A stretch of 64,000 nt of DNA. Source: Bemisia tabaci (taxonomy: Eukaryota > Arthropoda > Insecta > Hemiptera > Aleyrodidae). Within the stretch, counting starts at the first letter, position 1, and each line of letters begins with the position of its first letter. The notes beneath the pieces are model-generated. The model made no database searches and was not told the origin of the DNA. It saw nothing but the letters and a program-made list of their open reading frames with translations. Shown piece after piece: positions 1 to 13,774 of this stretch. Where the stretch lies: assembly GCF_918797505.1 (NCBI RefSeq), contig NC_092800.1:47013022-47077021 (forward strand), read 5' to 3'. The position numbers and the translations under genes were made by a program.

Positions 1-838
1 CTTATAGTCTCAGTAGTTAACTGCTAGTTCGATAATTTTAATGCTCTTGTCTCCTAGGCTTTGAACTTGAGCAGATACTCAACCCAAACTCATTTCTTTA
101 GCGAGACTTAAGCTTCATTTTCTTTATAAAGCTGTCTAACATTTTGAATTGTTGTCCTTCCTCTCCTTGAGGAGGGAAATTATTTACGACGATTCTATTA
201 GAGGCGATATAACCCTTCCTCTCTCTGTAATAAAAGTCGTGAATCAGATATCAGCCGCCTTAAAATGAAGATCGCTACTTTTCTTATCTACTGCTCAAGT
301 CTCCAGGACGTAAAAGTTTGATTGTCCAATGAGGAATGAGCAATAGCACAAAACGTGTCATTTTTGAAATCGGCTCTGGATACATCCGTACTTTAAAGGG
401 GCAAAAAGATATTTGACCAAAATCGTTGCTCCAGTTTAAACTCGCCCAGAGGTGTGCAACCAGTTGCGAGGCGTGAATGATCGATTTTTGATATTTTATC
501 ATTCAGCTATGGTAAAGAATTGATTATTAAGATGTCCGTCGCGAACACCCTGTCTATCAATCCTTTTCGATAGGTTTATGTGGTAGATCAATCGATGTAT
601 CGCAAAGCACGCCACGCCACTGTAGTGGAACTATCTAATGGAGGAAAAAGTCATGGTCCATTGAATCAAATTTTCAGAGGAGTGATTTTTTTGAGCCGGT
701 TCGGAAAGTGAATTATACATTTTGACGATTAACTCACCATAGTGTACCGCAAAAACAATAAGCTAGTAATACACTACAAGCGGCTTACTATGTGACCCGC
801 AACTGGAACAAGATCACTGAAAAAATTATATGTTTTTT
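1..838. other. No gene seen
   Basis: AT-rich sequence containing only the 150-bp dispersed repeat (470-620). No convincing coding frame. Confidence 0.5.
470..620 (+). repeat. About 150-bp dispersed repeat, copy 1
   Basis: GTGAATGATCGAT..., AGCTATGGTAAAGAAT, GATTATTAAG, ACACCCTG and ATCGCAAAGCACGCCACGCC match 62128-62281 in order and 35995-36150 inverted. Confidence 0.6.
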
Positions 839-996
839 TAGCATCTGATGTCAAAAATGTGTCTAGGGATCCCGAGATGCTGCCTTTATTGCCCCCGCAG
901 TTGACTAAACATACTGTGAATGCGAATCCAATTGCGTGGGCAATCAAGGCAGCGTCGTAGCATCCCTAGACACATGTTTGACATCATATGTGCTAT
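839..996. mobile_element. Short MITE
   Basis: TAGCATCTGATGTCAAAAAT and ATGTGTCTAGGGAT pair with ATCCCTAGACACAT and TTTGACATCATATGTGCTA at the other end, giving arms of about 55 bp. TA occurs at both outer edges. Confidence 0.65.
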
Positions 997-3900
997 AACG
1001 GCATAAAATTTGTTTAAGTGATGACAGCCGTTTAAGTCCGCCATTTTGTTTTTCTCTGAAAAAGCTATCCCTCGATCATTGTTGATCCGATAAATAGTAC
1101 GGTACAGGAGAATACGGTTATTCCTTATTGCTTTTTCTTTTTGATCTATTTCCTTTTTTAAAAAATTTAAGAGAACAGAAAATCGAATTTTTCAGCCATC
1201 TAGTGGTGCGCGGAATAACTGAATTTTATGTGTAGGGGAATGAATATATGCGTTGTCTTCTCAGAGGGAGACGCAAAACTGTCAGATCCTTGATTTTATT
1301 TTTCATGAGTACGATAGATGGTTAGATGGACCGCATATTAAGCAGAAAGAAACCAAGCCCTCATTAGTTTTTGCTATATTTAACCGGGCAATTTAATTTT
1401 TTACATAACTACGGTTGTGCGGATTTTTGTGCAAATTTCAGTGAATTTTCTGCATAGTAGGTACGATCCAATTCCTTAAAATTTTCCAAGGAATCCACAC
1501 AAATTTTCTCTAGTAAAAAATTGAATTGTCAAGTTAAATTAGGCGATAGATGTGGCTTTGCTTCCTTTCTGCTAAACGCGGTTCAATATAACTTCTCAGA
1601 AACGTAAAAACACGTTGATGTACCTAAAACGCGTTAAAAGTGAAGGGGTCTTGTTTTCTTTCCAAAATACCCATTGGTGACAGTGGGCGCTGGGCGCCCA
1701 AAATCGCTCTCCTGTCCTCCAAGCCAGCCCCCTCCCCGCGAAACGGAACTGACCAGGCGCGGAAGACAAAGTGGGGCCCAACGAAACCAGCTGCATACCG
1801 AATGACCGAGTCTCCATGTCTCGGAGACACCAACCGGTTTAATCAACCCAAAAAGATACCGGCCGAGATAGTCACATTATCCAGTCCGAATTTCATCTCT
1901 AGGCCGCTTCATTTTTCAAATGCCCTGCGAGTCGCTGCTCCAAATCCAAAAGGACGCAATTCTATTCGCCTCTGAGCCCCGCACTGCATTTGGATCACGC
2001 ATTGTGGGGTCCGGTTCAAAATGCAGTTGCGTGCTTTTGGATGTGAGGGGATTTCAAGCGCCGCGCGTGGCGACGCGACGCCGGCAAATTTTCGTCCAGT
2101 TTTTCGGTTTCGATGCGCACCCGTTCGTGTCGGGAATTACCTGGTTTTCTCGTTATTGGGCGCTCTGACATCGCGTTGGGCCTTTTACGACCCATTTGTT
2201 ACCTCGCGCCTTCATTTCGGTGCACTCTTGCCGTTTTGTGCACAGTAAGAGAAAGTAACCGACATTTTGTATTAGTGTGGGAAGTAGAGCACTAAGTATT
2301 ATGACCTAAACGTGCGGTTAATTTTTTTGGTCAGTTTTTCCTTGGGTTACAATGACTAAATTTTTGGGTTGAAACTTTGCAACCTCGTCAAAAGTCAGGC
2401 GCAAGCCGCTATGATCGATCCTGGATCGTTTTCGAAGCTAGTTCAATACTGCAATGCAAAGGAAGAACGCCAGATGAGCCCTTAGACGTTGCCAAATTTC
2501 TTCCAAATAAATACTTATTTTATCTGAGAGTTATGGATATTTTTACTTAAAACTTTTAGATACAGTAGATTTAATTGGGAATGAATATTATGTGAAAATT
2601 GAGGAGGGAAGATATCAATAAGCTTTCCAGCAGCAAATTCGCATTATATCGAGGAACTTTTGGCAACGCCTGGAGGCTCTAACTACAAATTGTTCAGCAC
2701 AAGCAAAATACGCTAGCCACTCGCAAGTCACAGCCTCTAAGTGACAACAAGAGAAACAATAGTATATTAGTTCAGCATGCAGAAAACTTTCCCCATCCCC
2801 AGATGGCTCTGCAACCAAGTCTTGCTGATTCTAATCTGATAAAAAAATTAACTCAAAGTTACTCGAAGTAACCATAAACCCGGAAATATTTAACTGTGTC
2901 AGCCTGGTAAGGATTTTTAAGAGGAATGTAACTGTGTCGCTTCATTTTTCCTTTATCTCCTTTGTCTATAGCTTAAGCTATCAATTTCAATAATTAGCCT
3001 TAGAGATACTGCCGACTGAGTAAACTATTTAACCGTAACCGTAAACCGATGTAGCTCGGAAATTATGCTGAGCAAATCAGCGATGTCTAAAATACACTGC
3101 AAAATGTTGCGTAATTCCTTTCACATATTTCCAAATTTCTGCGGAGGTAGACAATTTTCTTCTTGTCACCAGCAATCGCGTCTGCCCGAAGAAATGGGAA
3201 ATGACCCACTCTACGTGGAGAAACATGCATTCACCGTTTTTTATCTTTCTCATGTATGATTTCAATAGTTATAAAGCATTACATTTACTTCTTTAGTTCT
3301 TTCCTATAAATGCTTCAAAACAATTAGAATCTTATGATAGATTGATATCAGTTTTTGAGGCTGTTCGTTCACTTAAGTTAGGCTCCTCTCTACTTTGGTC
3401 TCAACAAATATTGACAATGAATTCAATTTTTATTGGTCGTTCCACGTGCATGATTGATGAGATTAAAGTGAAATCCCATGGTATGATACATCTATCTCGC
3501 AGTGAGCCGTATGGACTAAATTGCCACCAAAATCAATTAGCTAGTGATTTGCGAGTAATCTGAATAGAAGTGTAATTAACTCATGATCTCACATAAGATC
3601 GAACCACCTTGGAAGTTTTTAGGCACTGTATACGGCTTGCTCGAATATGTTTTACTTTTTGGGAGGAGTGAGAAATTGATCTTCAGCGGATTCAGATATC
3701 GACTTTTTATTCAATATATAATCTTGACGCAAAAAACACAAAATGAAAGGAAGAGAAAGAAACAATAAATAATTAAATAAATAAATTAATAAATACATTA
3801 TCAGCGACTTTGTAGCTAGCTGGTCCTTAAGACTTAAAACGCAAAACTCTAGGACTTAATTCTATATGACACGAGTTAAAAAATAAAGAGGAACTGAGGT

Positions 3901-4205
3901 CTTAATTCTTAATAATTAGTACTCGTACGTATTCTTTGGGGCCGTTTCTTTGGAGACTCATATGCTAAATCCTCTAAAAATCGTCCTACACATATCATTG
4001 GCGTGAAATAAAATTAAATTTTGCGTATTTTGAAAAATTAGAAATCAGCTGATTGTAAACTAATCAAAGGAAAGAACATCTTCCAGTGAAACAGAAAATG
4101 AGGGTCTGATAACATTCAGAGCATCTTTACGTGGATAAAAAGAACGATACTGGGCATGGCAATGGATGCGTCCCAGAAAATTCAGAGCTTGCTTTTAAGT
4201 CTTCC
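997..4205. other. No gene supported; GC-richer island at about 1680-2230
   Basis: Overlapping short frames on both strands at 1596-2300 reflect a GC-rich patch without family resemblance or splice support. The rest is AT-rich, with one MITE half-copy at 2936-2998. Confidence 0.4.
2936..2998 (+). repeat. Half-copy of the GACAAAGC MITE family
   Basis: TCCTTTGTCTATAGC...TATCAATTTCAATAATTAGCC matches the right ends at 4441-4490 and 4741-4800. No left end was found. Confidence 0.45.
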
Positions 4206-4489
4206 GTGGACTGATCATTGAAATTGAAAGGCAAAGCAATGGACAAAAAAGACAAATGGAAAATGGGGAGATCCTATCTGTTGAAACAAGTTAATGGTTG
4301 TTGTAGATCGCGAGGAGAAAATGATGGACTAACTGTGGGGTCTGTCTGTCATGTTGCCTTTCCGTAAGTCTATACTACTTACCAGCTTTGTCCATCACAA
4401 CCACTTGCTTCCACCAGTAGGATCGCTTCATTTCCTCTTTTTCCGCTTTGTCTGCAGCTTTGTCCGTCAATTTCAATAATCAGCCCGCT
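4206..4489. mobile_element. GACAAAGC MITE family, copy 1
   Basis: The left end GGACTGATCATTGAAATTG pairs with the right end CAATTTCAATAATCAGCCC. GGCAAAGC and GCTTTGTC blocks also pair. Confidence 0.6.
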
Positions 4490-4520
4490 GAAGAGCATGG
4501 GTAGGTATAACTGGAAAGTC

Positions 4521-4800
4521 CAGCGGGCCGATCATTGAAATTATAGACAAAGCTATAGACAAAGCGATAGACAAAGAAGACAAAAGGGACATGGAGGGAT
4601 CCTATTGGTGCAAGCGGGTGGTTGCAATGGACAAAGGCAGTAGTAACTAACGGCAACCCACGAGAAACCCGATAGTTAGTCCATCATTTTCTCCCTCCGT
4701 CTACAGGGACCGCACATTTCAACCAATAGGATCGCTCCATACTCCCTGTGTCCTTTTTGTCTATCGCTTTGTCTATCAATTTCAATAATCAGCTCGCCAG
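4521..4800. mobile_element. GACAAAGC MITE family, copy 2
   Basis: The left end CAGCGGGCCGATCATTGAAA pairs with TTTCAATAATCAGCTCGCC. Three tandem ATAGACAAAGC units follow the left end. It lies only 31 bp after copy 1, in the same orientation. Confidence 0.7.
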
Positions 4801-7800
4801 TAGTATTACCCATTGATTTCATTTTCTTCTCGCGCACAATCAAATTTCTTGCAAAATATGCCTATGATTTTGCCTTGCTGTTTTCTTTTAAAAAATATCC
4901 ATTTTTTCAATGCTCCTCATAGAATCCCATGGGGTCTCTTTTTAACGAATGATATAGTGTGTGATTTTTCTAAAGAAAAACATTATACGCTCTTAAAAAG
5001 GGAACAGTAATCGGGGCTTGCAAGAGGTATTCTTTTAAATCCCAAAACACTTGGGATTCTTTTAAGCTGAAGATCTATGATTGAATCGTACATTCAAATT
5101 TTCAGCTTATGGATCAAATCAACTATTTCAAGCAATTTTAATCAAAAGGCTGAGATGAACTTGGCTTAAGGTCAGTCTTTCGATTATAACCTATCAAATA
5201 GCCTCTCCGTAATCGATCTCGGAATTATTTGAGACTAGATATTTAAATTTTATAGATTCCAAATAAGATGAATCTTTAACTCGTGTGGAACTTAGTTAGT
5301 TGAATGAACACAGATTGGACAAAAATCGATGAGATTTCACTCGTTCCGAGTCAATTAATTTGAGTGCATGTGTCATGCTCTCTCAAAAATCTAAAATGAT
5401 CCTTATAATAAATTATTCTTGATATGAAGTTTGAGCTGTATTCACAAATAGTATAATAATATTTACAAATATAGGTACAGTGTCCAAAAGAAAGACAGAA
5501 CGATTTACCCATGGAACGTATTTCGATATTCTGACTTTGAGAATTTCAAAAGGACAGAGCTAAACAAAGGAAACGTATTTACTTTTAGAATAGTCTTTAA
5601 CAAAAAATGTTGCTTAAAGAGGTCAAAATTAATCTTCGTCTAACCGCCTATAACTTTCTTTTGGGCCACTTACAAAGAAAGAGAGAAGGTGAGTTAGGTC
5701 TGGAGCCATAGAAAAAGCTATGAATTGTAGTGATTATCAATAGGAAAATTACAAGTAACCTTTACAATGCCCTTGATCACTTGCAACCGTAGTAAATGAG
5801 CTCGAAGTAAGACGTTCAAAATAAATTTAATTGGAGAAATTCCTACGGATAAATAATTTTCTGATGATATTTGCATCCAAATATCTGCTTTGAATTTCTA
5901 AGGTTTTCTATTACAAGTTTTTGACAAAAGCTTGCAATATTCTTATACCTGTATCATAATTGTAAATATTTGTCAAGGAATGAAGTGATATTAAACTGAA
6001 TACTTTCTGGCTATTTCATTAATAATTGAACTCGTAAGAACATTAAAAAACCATCAGAACATTTTTAGAAATGACGTTCAGATTTGCTATTATACTCGTA
6101 TGTTAAATCTTCAACGTTAGATATTTACGAGATATATATGATAACAACATCTAATCGAAATAATTTCCAGGTGCCTTTTATCGTTGAAAAGAATTTCTAT
6201 TTTAAAAAAGAATACAATTCACCGTAAAGATTGGCAATTTATTATTGAATGAACCATAATTGCTCTCTTCATGAATATAGCATCGCAAGTACGACTGAAA
6301 ACTTTGATTCTGGTGGGTGGTCAAAAGTATTGTAAAGATAACTGAATTGGCTCTCTGTACACAATCAAATTACGAAAAAATCAAATAAAGTTTACAATTA
6401 TGATGATCGTGTAACAAGACCCTTTTCTGTGATGATTTTTCTGGCATTTCAACGTCATTTAGCTTTCCAAGAGCTTTTAAATTTTCAAAGCTTCTTGAGA
6501 GTACCAGTAATGAGAGAGAATGGACGCTGGCATGCCCGAGAAGATCCTTCAACATAAACAAACAGCGGCCGCAATAGGAAAAAGAGGCGGGAAGGAGTGA
6601 CCTTTTGGCGGTCAAGGTGCGGAAAGTGTGTGCGTGTAGTTGGTCGCATAACTCGAACTCTCTTGATGCAACATGGCATCGGGTAAATTCTAATCGCAAC
6701 TGTTCCTTAAATATCTCCTTCTCCGAAGGAAGCCCAGCACTGGACATTTTTCCAGTAAAAATACAATACATGAATGGGGACACCGCATTGATGAAATATG
6801 CAGTAACGTTCTTTGGTCTGGCAAACGGAATCATAGATGCTCTTATTGATGAGCCTTATAAGTGACTCATTTTTACATTATGCGAGCTTCATTTTGGTTG
6901 TTTTTCCTTATTCTGCGTTCAAGTCTCCCGTTGCACAGAATGGGCGGTTGGTTGAGGACCGCCCATAAGTTGCATAACATCACACTGTCGGTTCTCTACC
7001 ACCAAAATACCCTCTGCAAAGCTCTATAACGCCGCGTTGGGCGCCACCCTCCGAATCCTTCAGCGTAACCAGAGCAAGTAGACGGTTTACATTGTGATTA
7101 TGGAGGTTTAGGGAAGCTTTGAACATGGCATCATAAAAAGGACATTCATTTTGAAAGCCAAGTAAAATTCATCAATTTGACTTTGGAAATAGATCCCTAC
7201 AAGGGATTACAATGATTTGTCGCTGCAAAAAACATAACGTGCATTGAAAAAAAAAGAATCTTAAACTTGCTGCCAAAAAGTATTTTTTCTTAAATCAAGA
7301 ATTTTGCTGCTTAACAGAAACTACTTTTTCGCTTAACCCAAGAATTATTTTGCTCGTATGGAGAAAAATCCAGCTGAAATCAAGGTAAAACAAATTCTTG
7401 GCGGCGAATTCAAGAATTATCATGCTTGAGCCAAGCACCTTTTTTTCAGTGTGTAAAAGACAAAATTCATTGATCATGGCAAACTATAAGGTAGGTACCT
7501 AAACATTTGTTAACTTTTGATATGTTTTTTCCAAATTTTATATTTTTTCCGTGACAAATCAGTGCAATTCCTTGTGGTGCTCTATCTCCGAAAACAAACG
7601 GATAAATGGACGTATTTCGGCCAAACGAAACTAGAGACGAGTGGGAAAGATGGAGTGTGCTCTAGATAGCTGGATAAGAAACAATGTTAAATTGGGCGTG
7701 ATTCCCTTTGGAAAAATGAAAAAGCGAGATTTTACATTCTGTCCAACGGGACTATGTGCCAACTAAATGCGGCACTCATGCGCCATGGGCATGTGACAAG

Positions 7801-9098
7801 AGCGTTATGGACAGGGCTCATGAGTTAAAGATCCCCGAACGTCGTCGTCCGCAGTCCCAGTCGTCGACGCTGACGTCACTGGTGCTCAATAATTCCCATT
7901 CATTCTCACGGCTCTCAACTAACGAGCACACCCCTTCTTTTCCAACTGTCGCTATGGTTCCATTTGGCAGAAATGCGGCCAAGTTCTACTCGATTTTCTT
8001 AAAAATTGTCATTTTTATGAAGCTGCGTTAAAATTGTCATAAAGCCTCACTTGCTCACGCTGTAACCTCGTGGGTAATATTCATGGTCATCCCTAAAAAG
8101 TCAAGGCCTCGTTAAGCCATAAAAATTGCATTGTTTAAGATCTCATTAATATTGGTTGGATACGACCCTATGGGACCTCCCTGAGGAAAAGAAGAAGGAT
8201 CACGAAATCGGCCCCAATATTATTGATCCAATCGGACTGGGCTCCACGGTGTTTATACTCTCCCATTAAAGTCCCTCCTATATCACAGCTCGACCAACGA
8301 CCGACTCATCGCAGTAGGGAACCAAGTCTCCTGCCGTGATAGCGAAGGGAGCCGTAATTCTCAAATTTTCTAAATCGAGTTTCCTTCGAAATTCGTCTAA
8401 TCTCTTTTAGATTAAATCACTGAGACAGCTAAAACAGCTCAATTCATCTCATCCGTGCAAAAACGAGATAAATGAGGAAGCCGTGAGTGCGCGAAAATTG
8501 GCGTTGTTTCGGACAAAACAATCGTTAGGAGCAATATTATACCAGAGAGCTGATGAGAGTAGTAGGGAAAATGACGATCTTTTTGGGCTATACGTAACCT
8601 GAAAATTTGTGAATTGTGTGTCCAAAACGCAACCACAAAAGCATGGAGGAGGTGGCACTTGCGACTGACTTACCTAACACTAGCCTATCATGAAAATGAA
8701 AAATACCCTTTTCATGTAGTTTAAATGAATTTGGGGATTTTTTATCATCTTAACGATTTCGGGGAGTTTTTCGGATGATTAGTGACAAATTGGCCGAGAG
8801 ACAAGTTCCTCTCTCAATAAAATCCGCTTAGAACCACTGAGCCCATTTTCTTGAAACTTAATTTAGCACTTACGGCTCTCTTCGCTATGAGGCAGTGGCG
8901 ATTCTTGCAAGTTGGCAACACTGTGTTTTCTTAATTTAAACCTATGCTAAACAATCGATTCTAGGTGAGGCAGCATGTCTCAATTGTCTCACCCAGAATC
9001 GATATATTTAATGAATTTAAATGGAGTATTGTACAAGTGTTGGGAACCTGCTGGAACTGCCACTGCTATGAGGAGCATGTTGGAATGATAAGTTAGGA
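4801..9098. other. No gene supported
   Basis: The longest frame (minus 6834-6370, 154 codons) and the overlapping plus frame (6605-6865) match nothing I recognise and show no codon bias. No repeats with clear ends were seen. Confidence 0.4.
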
Positions 9099-9643
9099 CT
9101 AGCCAAGACTACTTAGCTTCTTTTCAATGTGGCTGACTTTCCGCTTCTTCTTGGCGACGACCCCGCGCTTCTGGGTGAACTGACTCATCTTCTGGGGTAC
9201 CTTATCGACGAGGACGTAGGCCCAGCCGGCCTGCGAGTAGGCCTTGCGGGTGTCCTGGGCCGGACTGGAGGCGGCCACCTGGGGCTCGTAGGCGGAGGCG
9301 GAGGCGGCGTCGACGTGGTAGGCGGTCTCGTGGGCGTGCGGGCTGAGCGGGAACTCGTGTTCGTAGTCGTGGAGGATGTCGTGCTGGAGGACGTCGATGG
9401 CGTAGGCCTTGTGGTGGTGCGGGGGGTGCGGGTGGTGGTGGTGGTAGTGCTCCGGGTAGTGGTACAGGAACTTCTTGTGGTGCTTCAGCTTCCCGAGGGT
9501 GTAGGTGTAGGCCACGACGAGGAGAATCACGCCGATCGTGATGCTCTTGATCGTCAAGAACGTGATGACGCCCAGCATCGTCATGATGACGCCCATCGCG
9601 TACATGATCGGCAGGAAGGCGATGTCGTGCCGCCCTCGGCCCT
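9099..9643 (-). CDS. Osiris-like (DUF1676-type) protein, 3' coding exon
   Basis: This terminal exon starts after an acceptor (GATTACAG on the minus strand), contributes two bases to the split Glu codon, and ends at a stop at 9099. Joined to the exon at 34643-34046 it gives a protein of about 380 residues. The basic GRGRHD lead-in (about 201-206) is followed by a long hydrophobic segment (about 207-249) and then Lys/His. This is the layout of the DUF1676/Osiris hydrophobic domain. The distal part is unusually His-rich (about 261-277, HYHHHHPHPPHHH). A later AYSQAGWAY stretch resembles the Tyr-containing motif near the end of Osiris proteins, and the C-terminus is Lys-rich. A possible poly(A) signal, ATTAAA on the minus strand, lies at 9012-9007. 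The antisense reading frame over the same bases is a shadow. The His-rich tract is not typical of the family and could bind metal (inference). Confidence 0.75.
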
Positions 9644-9776
9644 CTGTAATCAAACGTAACACAAGTGCAATGAGTCACTTAAACTCTCTCAATTTTAAAA
9701 AGCCAGTTTTATTCGAACCCTCCTTCCGAAGTAGGTACCACTGATTACAAACAAGTGCAATTACTGCTACTAACAA

Positions 9777-9930
9777 GTCGCTCTTATAGCGCTTCTGAGC
9801 GCTCTGCGACACCCAACCGTCACTGATAGCAATCCTGCCAGAGCTCCTCCGGCAGATCGCATCTCCTCATTTCCTGCCTTATTCCCTCAGTCCACGATTT
9901 GGCAGGGCGGGGCGTCCGCTACGTTTTCTG
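9777..9930 (-). pseudogene. LINE ORF2 3'-end fragment
   Basis: Read on the minus strand this is a close relative of 62760-62925, with the GRP-type block, GGCAGGAAATGAGGAGATGC, LPEELWQD and the same GCGCTATAAGAGCGAC end. It is 5'-truncated, as expected for LINE insertions, and lies about 130 bp upstream of the acceptor of the Osiris-like 3' exon, within the intron. Confidence 0.6.
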
Positions 9931-10261
9931 ATTTCAAGTGCAATTACATGCTACAATCATTGCTACTGCATCGGAGTATTATTTATGTCACCTATCTACT
10001 CATTGAAGGAGCACTTCATATTGACATGTATTGCAATAAAATTAAAATGAGTTGAAATAATTACTTGCATCGCAAATCGTCTATTTTTCTAACATATGAA
10101 ACTCGTTTTGTTGATCTTTGAAATTGGCATCTATCGATCAAATTATGTAAAAATAATGCAGTCGCATGATAAAAACAAAAACAAACAAACAATACATATA
10201 TATACATCTAGAAATTTCGTTTCGATACTTTTATTGCTCTGTGCTACTTGGGTTGAAAAGT

Positions 10262-10756
10262 AATGCCGCAATCACACGTTGAATTTGGCAGCTGAATGTG
10301 GCGGTCAACATTCAGCGCTCCACAGCTGAATTTTCACTAATTCGAGTTATTTTCATGCAAATGTGTACTAATCTTTTCGAATAGTTCAGACAAATCCGAC
10401 ATTATTCGATGGTCGCTGAGAATCGTTGCTGAATTTTGTGCGTCAAAATTCAGGCATCGAGCCGATGACTTCCACATTCCCCAAGTAGCAGTGATCGTGA
10501 TAAATAGCGATTTTATCGGTTGGTTAACGCTATTATGTCGGTAGCAATATATCGAGACATTATCGCATTAAAAATCGCGATATGTGGCGACTAAATCGCA
10601 ATTTTTATTTCGAAAATATCGCGATAAATTGTCGGACGATGAAAGTGCGATTTTATCGCGATAAGATCGAGGACAGTCGCTCAAATGTTGATGATCCTGG
10701 CGATTTTATTAGCAATTTACATTCAGCTCCCATATTCAGCGTGTGATTGCGGCATT
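10262..10756. mobile_element. MITE with AATGCCGCAATCACAC ends
   Basis: AATGCCGCAATCACACG at the left pairs with GTGTGATTGCGGCATT at the right, and GCTGAAT/ATTCAGC blocks follow inward. The middle (10490-10700) is rich in ATCGCGATAAA self-complementary words. Flanking TA is present. Confidence 0.7.
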
Positions 10757-13700
10757 ATGTTCGGTTCTGTCTCATCAATCATCAACAGTGATGAGCACCT
10801 TTTCCAACAGATTCGACCAATCAGCCCTGTTGGTATTTGATGGATCGAACCATTCATATGACCACCTCGCGAGGCGCTGCCAAACTCACGCAACAACGTT
10901 GCGATTTTGCCGGATCGGAAGTTCCGAACTCAAATAAAGTGGCAACTGGTAACTGCAAGGTTCGGATGCAGAAGTAGTCGCGAACACCGGAATAAAATTA
11001 GCTTATATTCGTAGTTCTCACTTTGCTAAGCGATCTCATTTTAATGTTGTCTCAACACTTTTCAAACCCCCGGCGCCGGTATTGATGAAGATTTCCCATC
11101 ACATTCAAATATAGCATGAGCAGTGCTCCTTGGCAGAGAAAATAGTGACAGAGGTTTACTTTGTCGCAAAATTCGCGACGCAGAAAGTATAGCTCAAAAA
11201 AATTGATAATGCCTTCATTCACCGGCGATGCACCAGAATTTACACAAGTTGAAAGTACTGTATTAGGACGTATGGAAGGGTCACCTGAGCCGAACCTAAT
11301 AAAGGATAGGCCTCGGCATAAGTGCAAAATTTGTCTTTTTTTAATAATATAATATCGATAAATTTTCTAATGTTGCTAAATTTTCTTCTTATGATAATCA
11401 TTTCTACAAAGTGAACCAAGGGATCCCACAAAATCGTAAATTAAACAGCTTGCAACCCACTCTGTGCTGTGCTGGAGAGAGTTTCCAATCCCCATAACCC
11501 AATTTTTGACCGAATACGACTCAACATAATTCGCTCTCTTCAAAAATGATCCGTGGTAGAATTTGGTGCCTTTTCTCGAGAACGACTGCATATCCAGGCT
11601 CAAGATGACCTCCCCGTTTAAAGTTTGAAATTCTATATAAGCAAGTGTCACCTGAGACGAGTGGACCGATCGTCACGGATTCGTAGTTCCCCAGCTTCCT
11701 TTGAAACCCCAGCAGATCATCGTGTAGGAATGGTGAACTTGCTCATGCTTATATTCCTAAGCTCATACAACTTTCTCTCTGCTCTTGCTGCCTGGGAAGC
11801 TAGATACAAAATCAAGCTCCTGGTGGAATTCTAATTCAGAGGCTTGGAGGACAAGAGGCATAAGTACAGTTTTTGCTATCTCGAGAAAAACGTGAATGAA
11901 GTTTCGAATTTGCATGGATCCATATGGTGGACAGTAAGTTCAAAATGACTTTTTCATGTTTGAAAATTGAAATTTGGGAGCAAAAATTTTGCAGGACTAA
12001 AAAAATAGAAATTTTTTTTTAAAAAAAAGTTTTGCTTGAAGTCGTTAATATCTAATTTGTTTCAAAAACTGCATTATGCGCCTGGTCTTCTAAGCCCCTC
12101 AATAATTGATAATAGCAAGGATTATTGAGCCGTTTACGTCGTTCAAAAAATTATCGGTCAAAATGGATCTGTTGCTTACGAAAGTTACCGCATACTAAAA
12201 GCATTTCGTCCAGAGAAAATCGCACAAAAATCACGTTGAGTACTTCAAAATTGTCTAAAATCCACACCTAAACGCGAAACACAGTTTGCGTAACAAAATG
12301 TTTAAATTTCCTTATGTTAGTGGGCAGTTTTCGTTAGTGCTCAAATAGACCAAAAAAATTTACCCTTCAACTCTATTGTAATATTTCAATTTTCTTATAT
12401 TTTATACATTATATTATATATATTTTTTTGTAAGAGGTAAACAATGAGGATCCTCTTTAACCGATTTGCAAATACTTTCAGAATGGAATATGAGATGGAT
12501 GAAATAGTGGAAAATTTCAAACAACCGTCTGATATCCTATGCAAAAATTAAAATGGAATGAGAAAAAAAAAAAAAAACCGTAAACGTCGCAATAGAGTTA
12601 GGCAGTTTTCGAAGCAAGTCATTCAATTCCTTTTCAATCCAAATGTCCAAATCTGAATGCCCAATTACTTTCACACAGTACTTCTACTGAGAGGAAGAAC
12701 GGAGGGGGAAGGGAGGGCGAGAGGAAGAGCGGAGATGAAGGGTGTTGAAGTGGGTCAAACGCGTCTCTCCACGTGTTTAAGAGTAAAGTTTTCCTTTTTT
12801 CATCTTGACTGACCGGTATTTTATCACCCCGGCACGTGGCTAGATCTTGGTGAGTGTTAGTGCTGGTAAAAATTATTAATGAGCAAGCGATATAAATTTA
12901 TGAGTCGAGTATGTTTTGAAAATGAAAGCTATAACTTGTTAAGGATTGTGCAAAAGTGAAAAGATATATCCCGCGAATTTTGATTTGAAATGGCAACGAT
13001 GGAGTCGTAAATGATACCGAACTTAAAGTGGTTCAGAATGGTCTGGATGAATGAAATTCTTAGGCTCGAAAATGAGGCGCGCTAAGCAGCATTCGAACGG
13101 CTTAAATTTCCCACCCACTGCGAATCTCCCGTCGGCAGCGTTGCCGCTTTTTAAAATCTTTTGGTAATCCGAAAAAAAATATTTGTGAAAAGGGGGCTTT
13201 TGCATCATAACGACAACATGGAGCTTCTGCATACGCGACACCGATTTCGCACCGTGGTCGCAACTCTTTCATTCATGTCGTCGTTCCTAGACAAAAGAAC
13301 GTAACTGCATACTTAATTGCTAGTTTTTAGTTCTACACGGAAAATAGCGGACATTTTCCATTGGATGTTTTACATATTTCTTGCTGCCATTCCGTCGACT
13401 AAGAATCGATGATGTGACCTTTACGCAAGGAAAAGGACTTTAGTATCGTAAAATTCAAAATTGCAGATCTTTTTACTTAAAAGAACTACTCACAAAAATA
13501 TTAAATCGAAAGGATCTATATACATAGAATTTTTGTGTCTTATACTTTGCTCCGTTTGGTGTTATTAATTTTTACGTAATTTCTTTTCGCACAATGCCTG
13601 ATTGAATGATTTTCATCGCTGTTCAGTGGATTGTTTTACAAAGATGTTGTTACAAAAACACCCAAAATGTCAACCAATAAAGAGTCACAATAGCTTTCAA

Positions 13701-13774
13701 TTTGCGATTCTGAAAGCGTGATTTTGGGGGAAATGCGTCTTAAAACCAAGTTTGGAGCTCAAAATGTACGCCCT
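10757..13774. other. Intronic stretch, nothing recognised
   Basis: AT-rich, with short shadow frames only, and a purine-rich run at 12690-12745. Confidence 0.5.

Noticed and set aside
1596..2300. Several overlapping frames up to 111 codons
   Set aside because: They occur on both strands at once in a GC-rich patch, with no recognisable motif or splice border.
6370..6865. 154-codon minus and 86-codon plus frames
   Set aside because: They overlap each other, match nothing recognised and lack codon bias.
9129..9659. 176-codon plus-strand frame over the Osiris-like exon
   Set aside because: It is antisense to a GC-rich exon with a good acceptor; its Val/Gly-rich product is a shadow of His/Pro/Ala codons.
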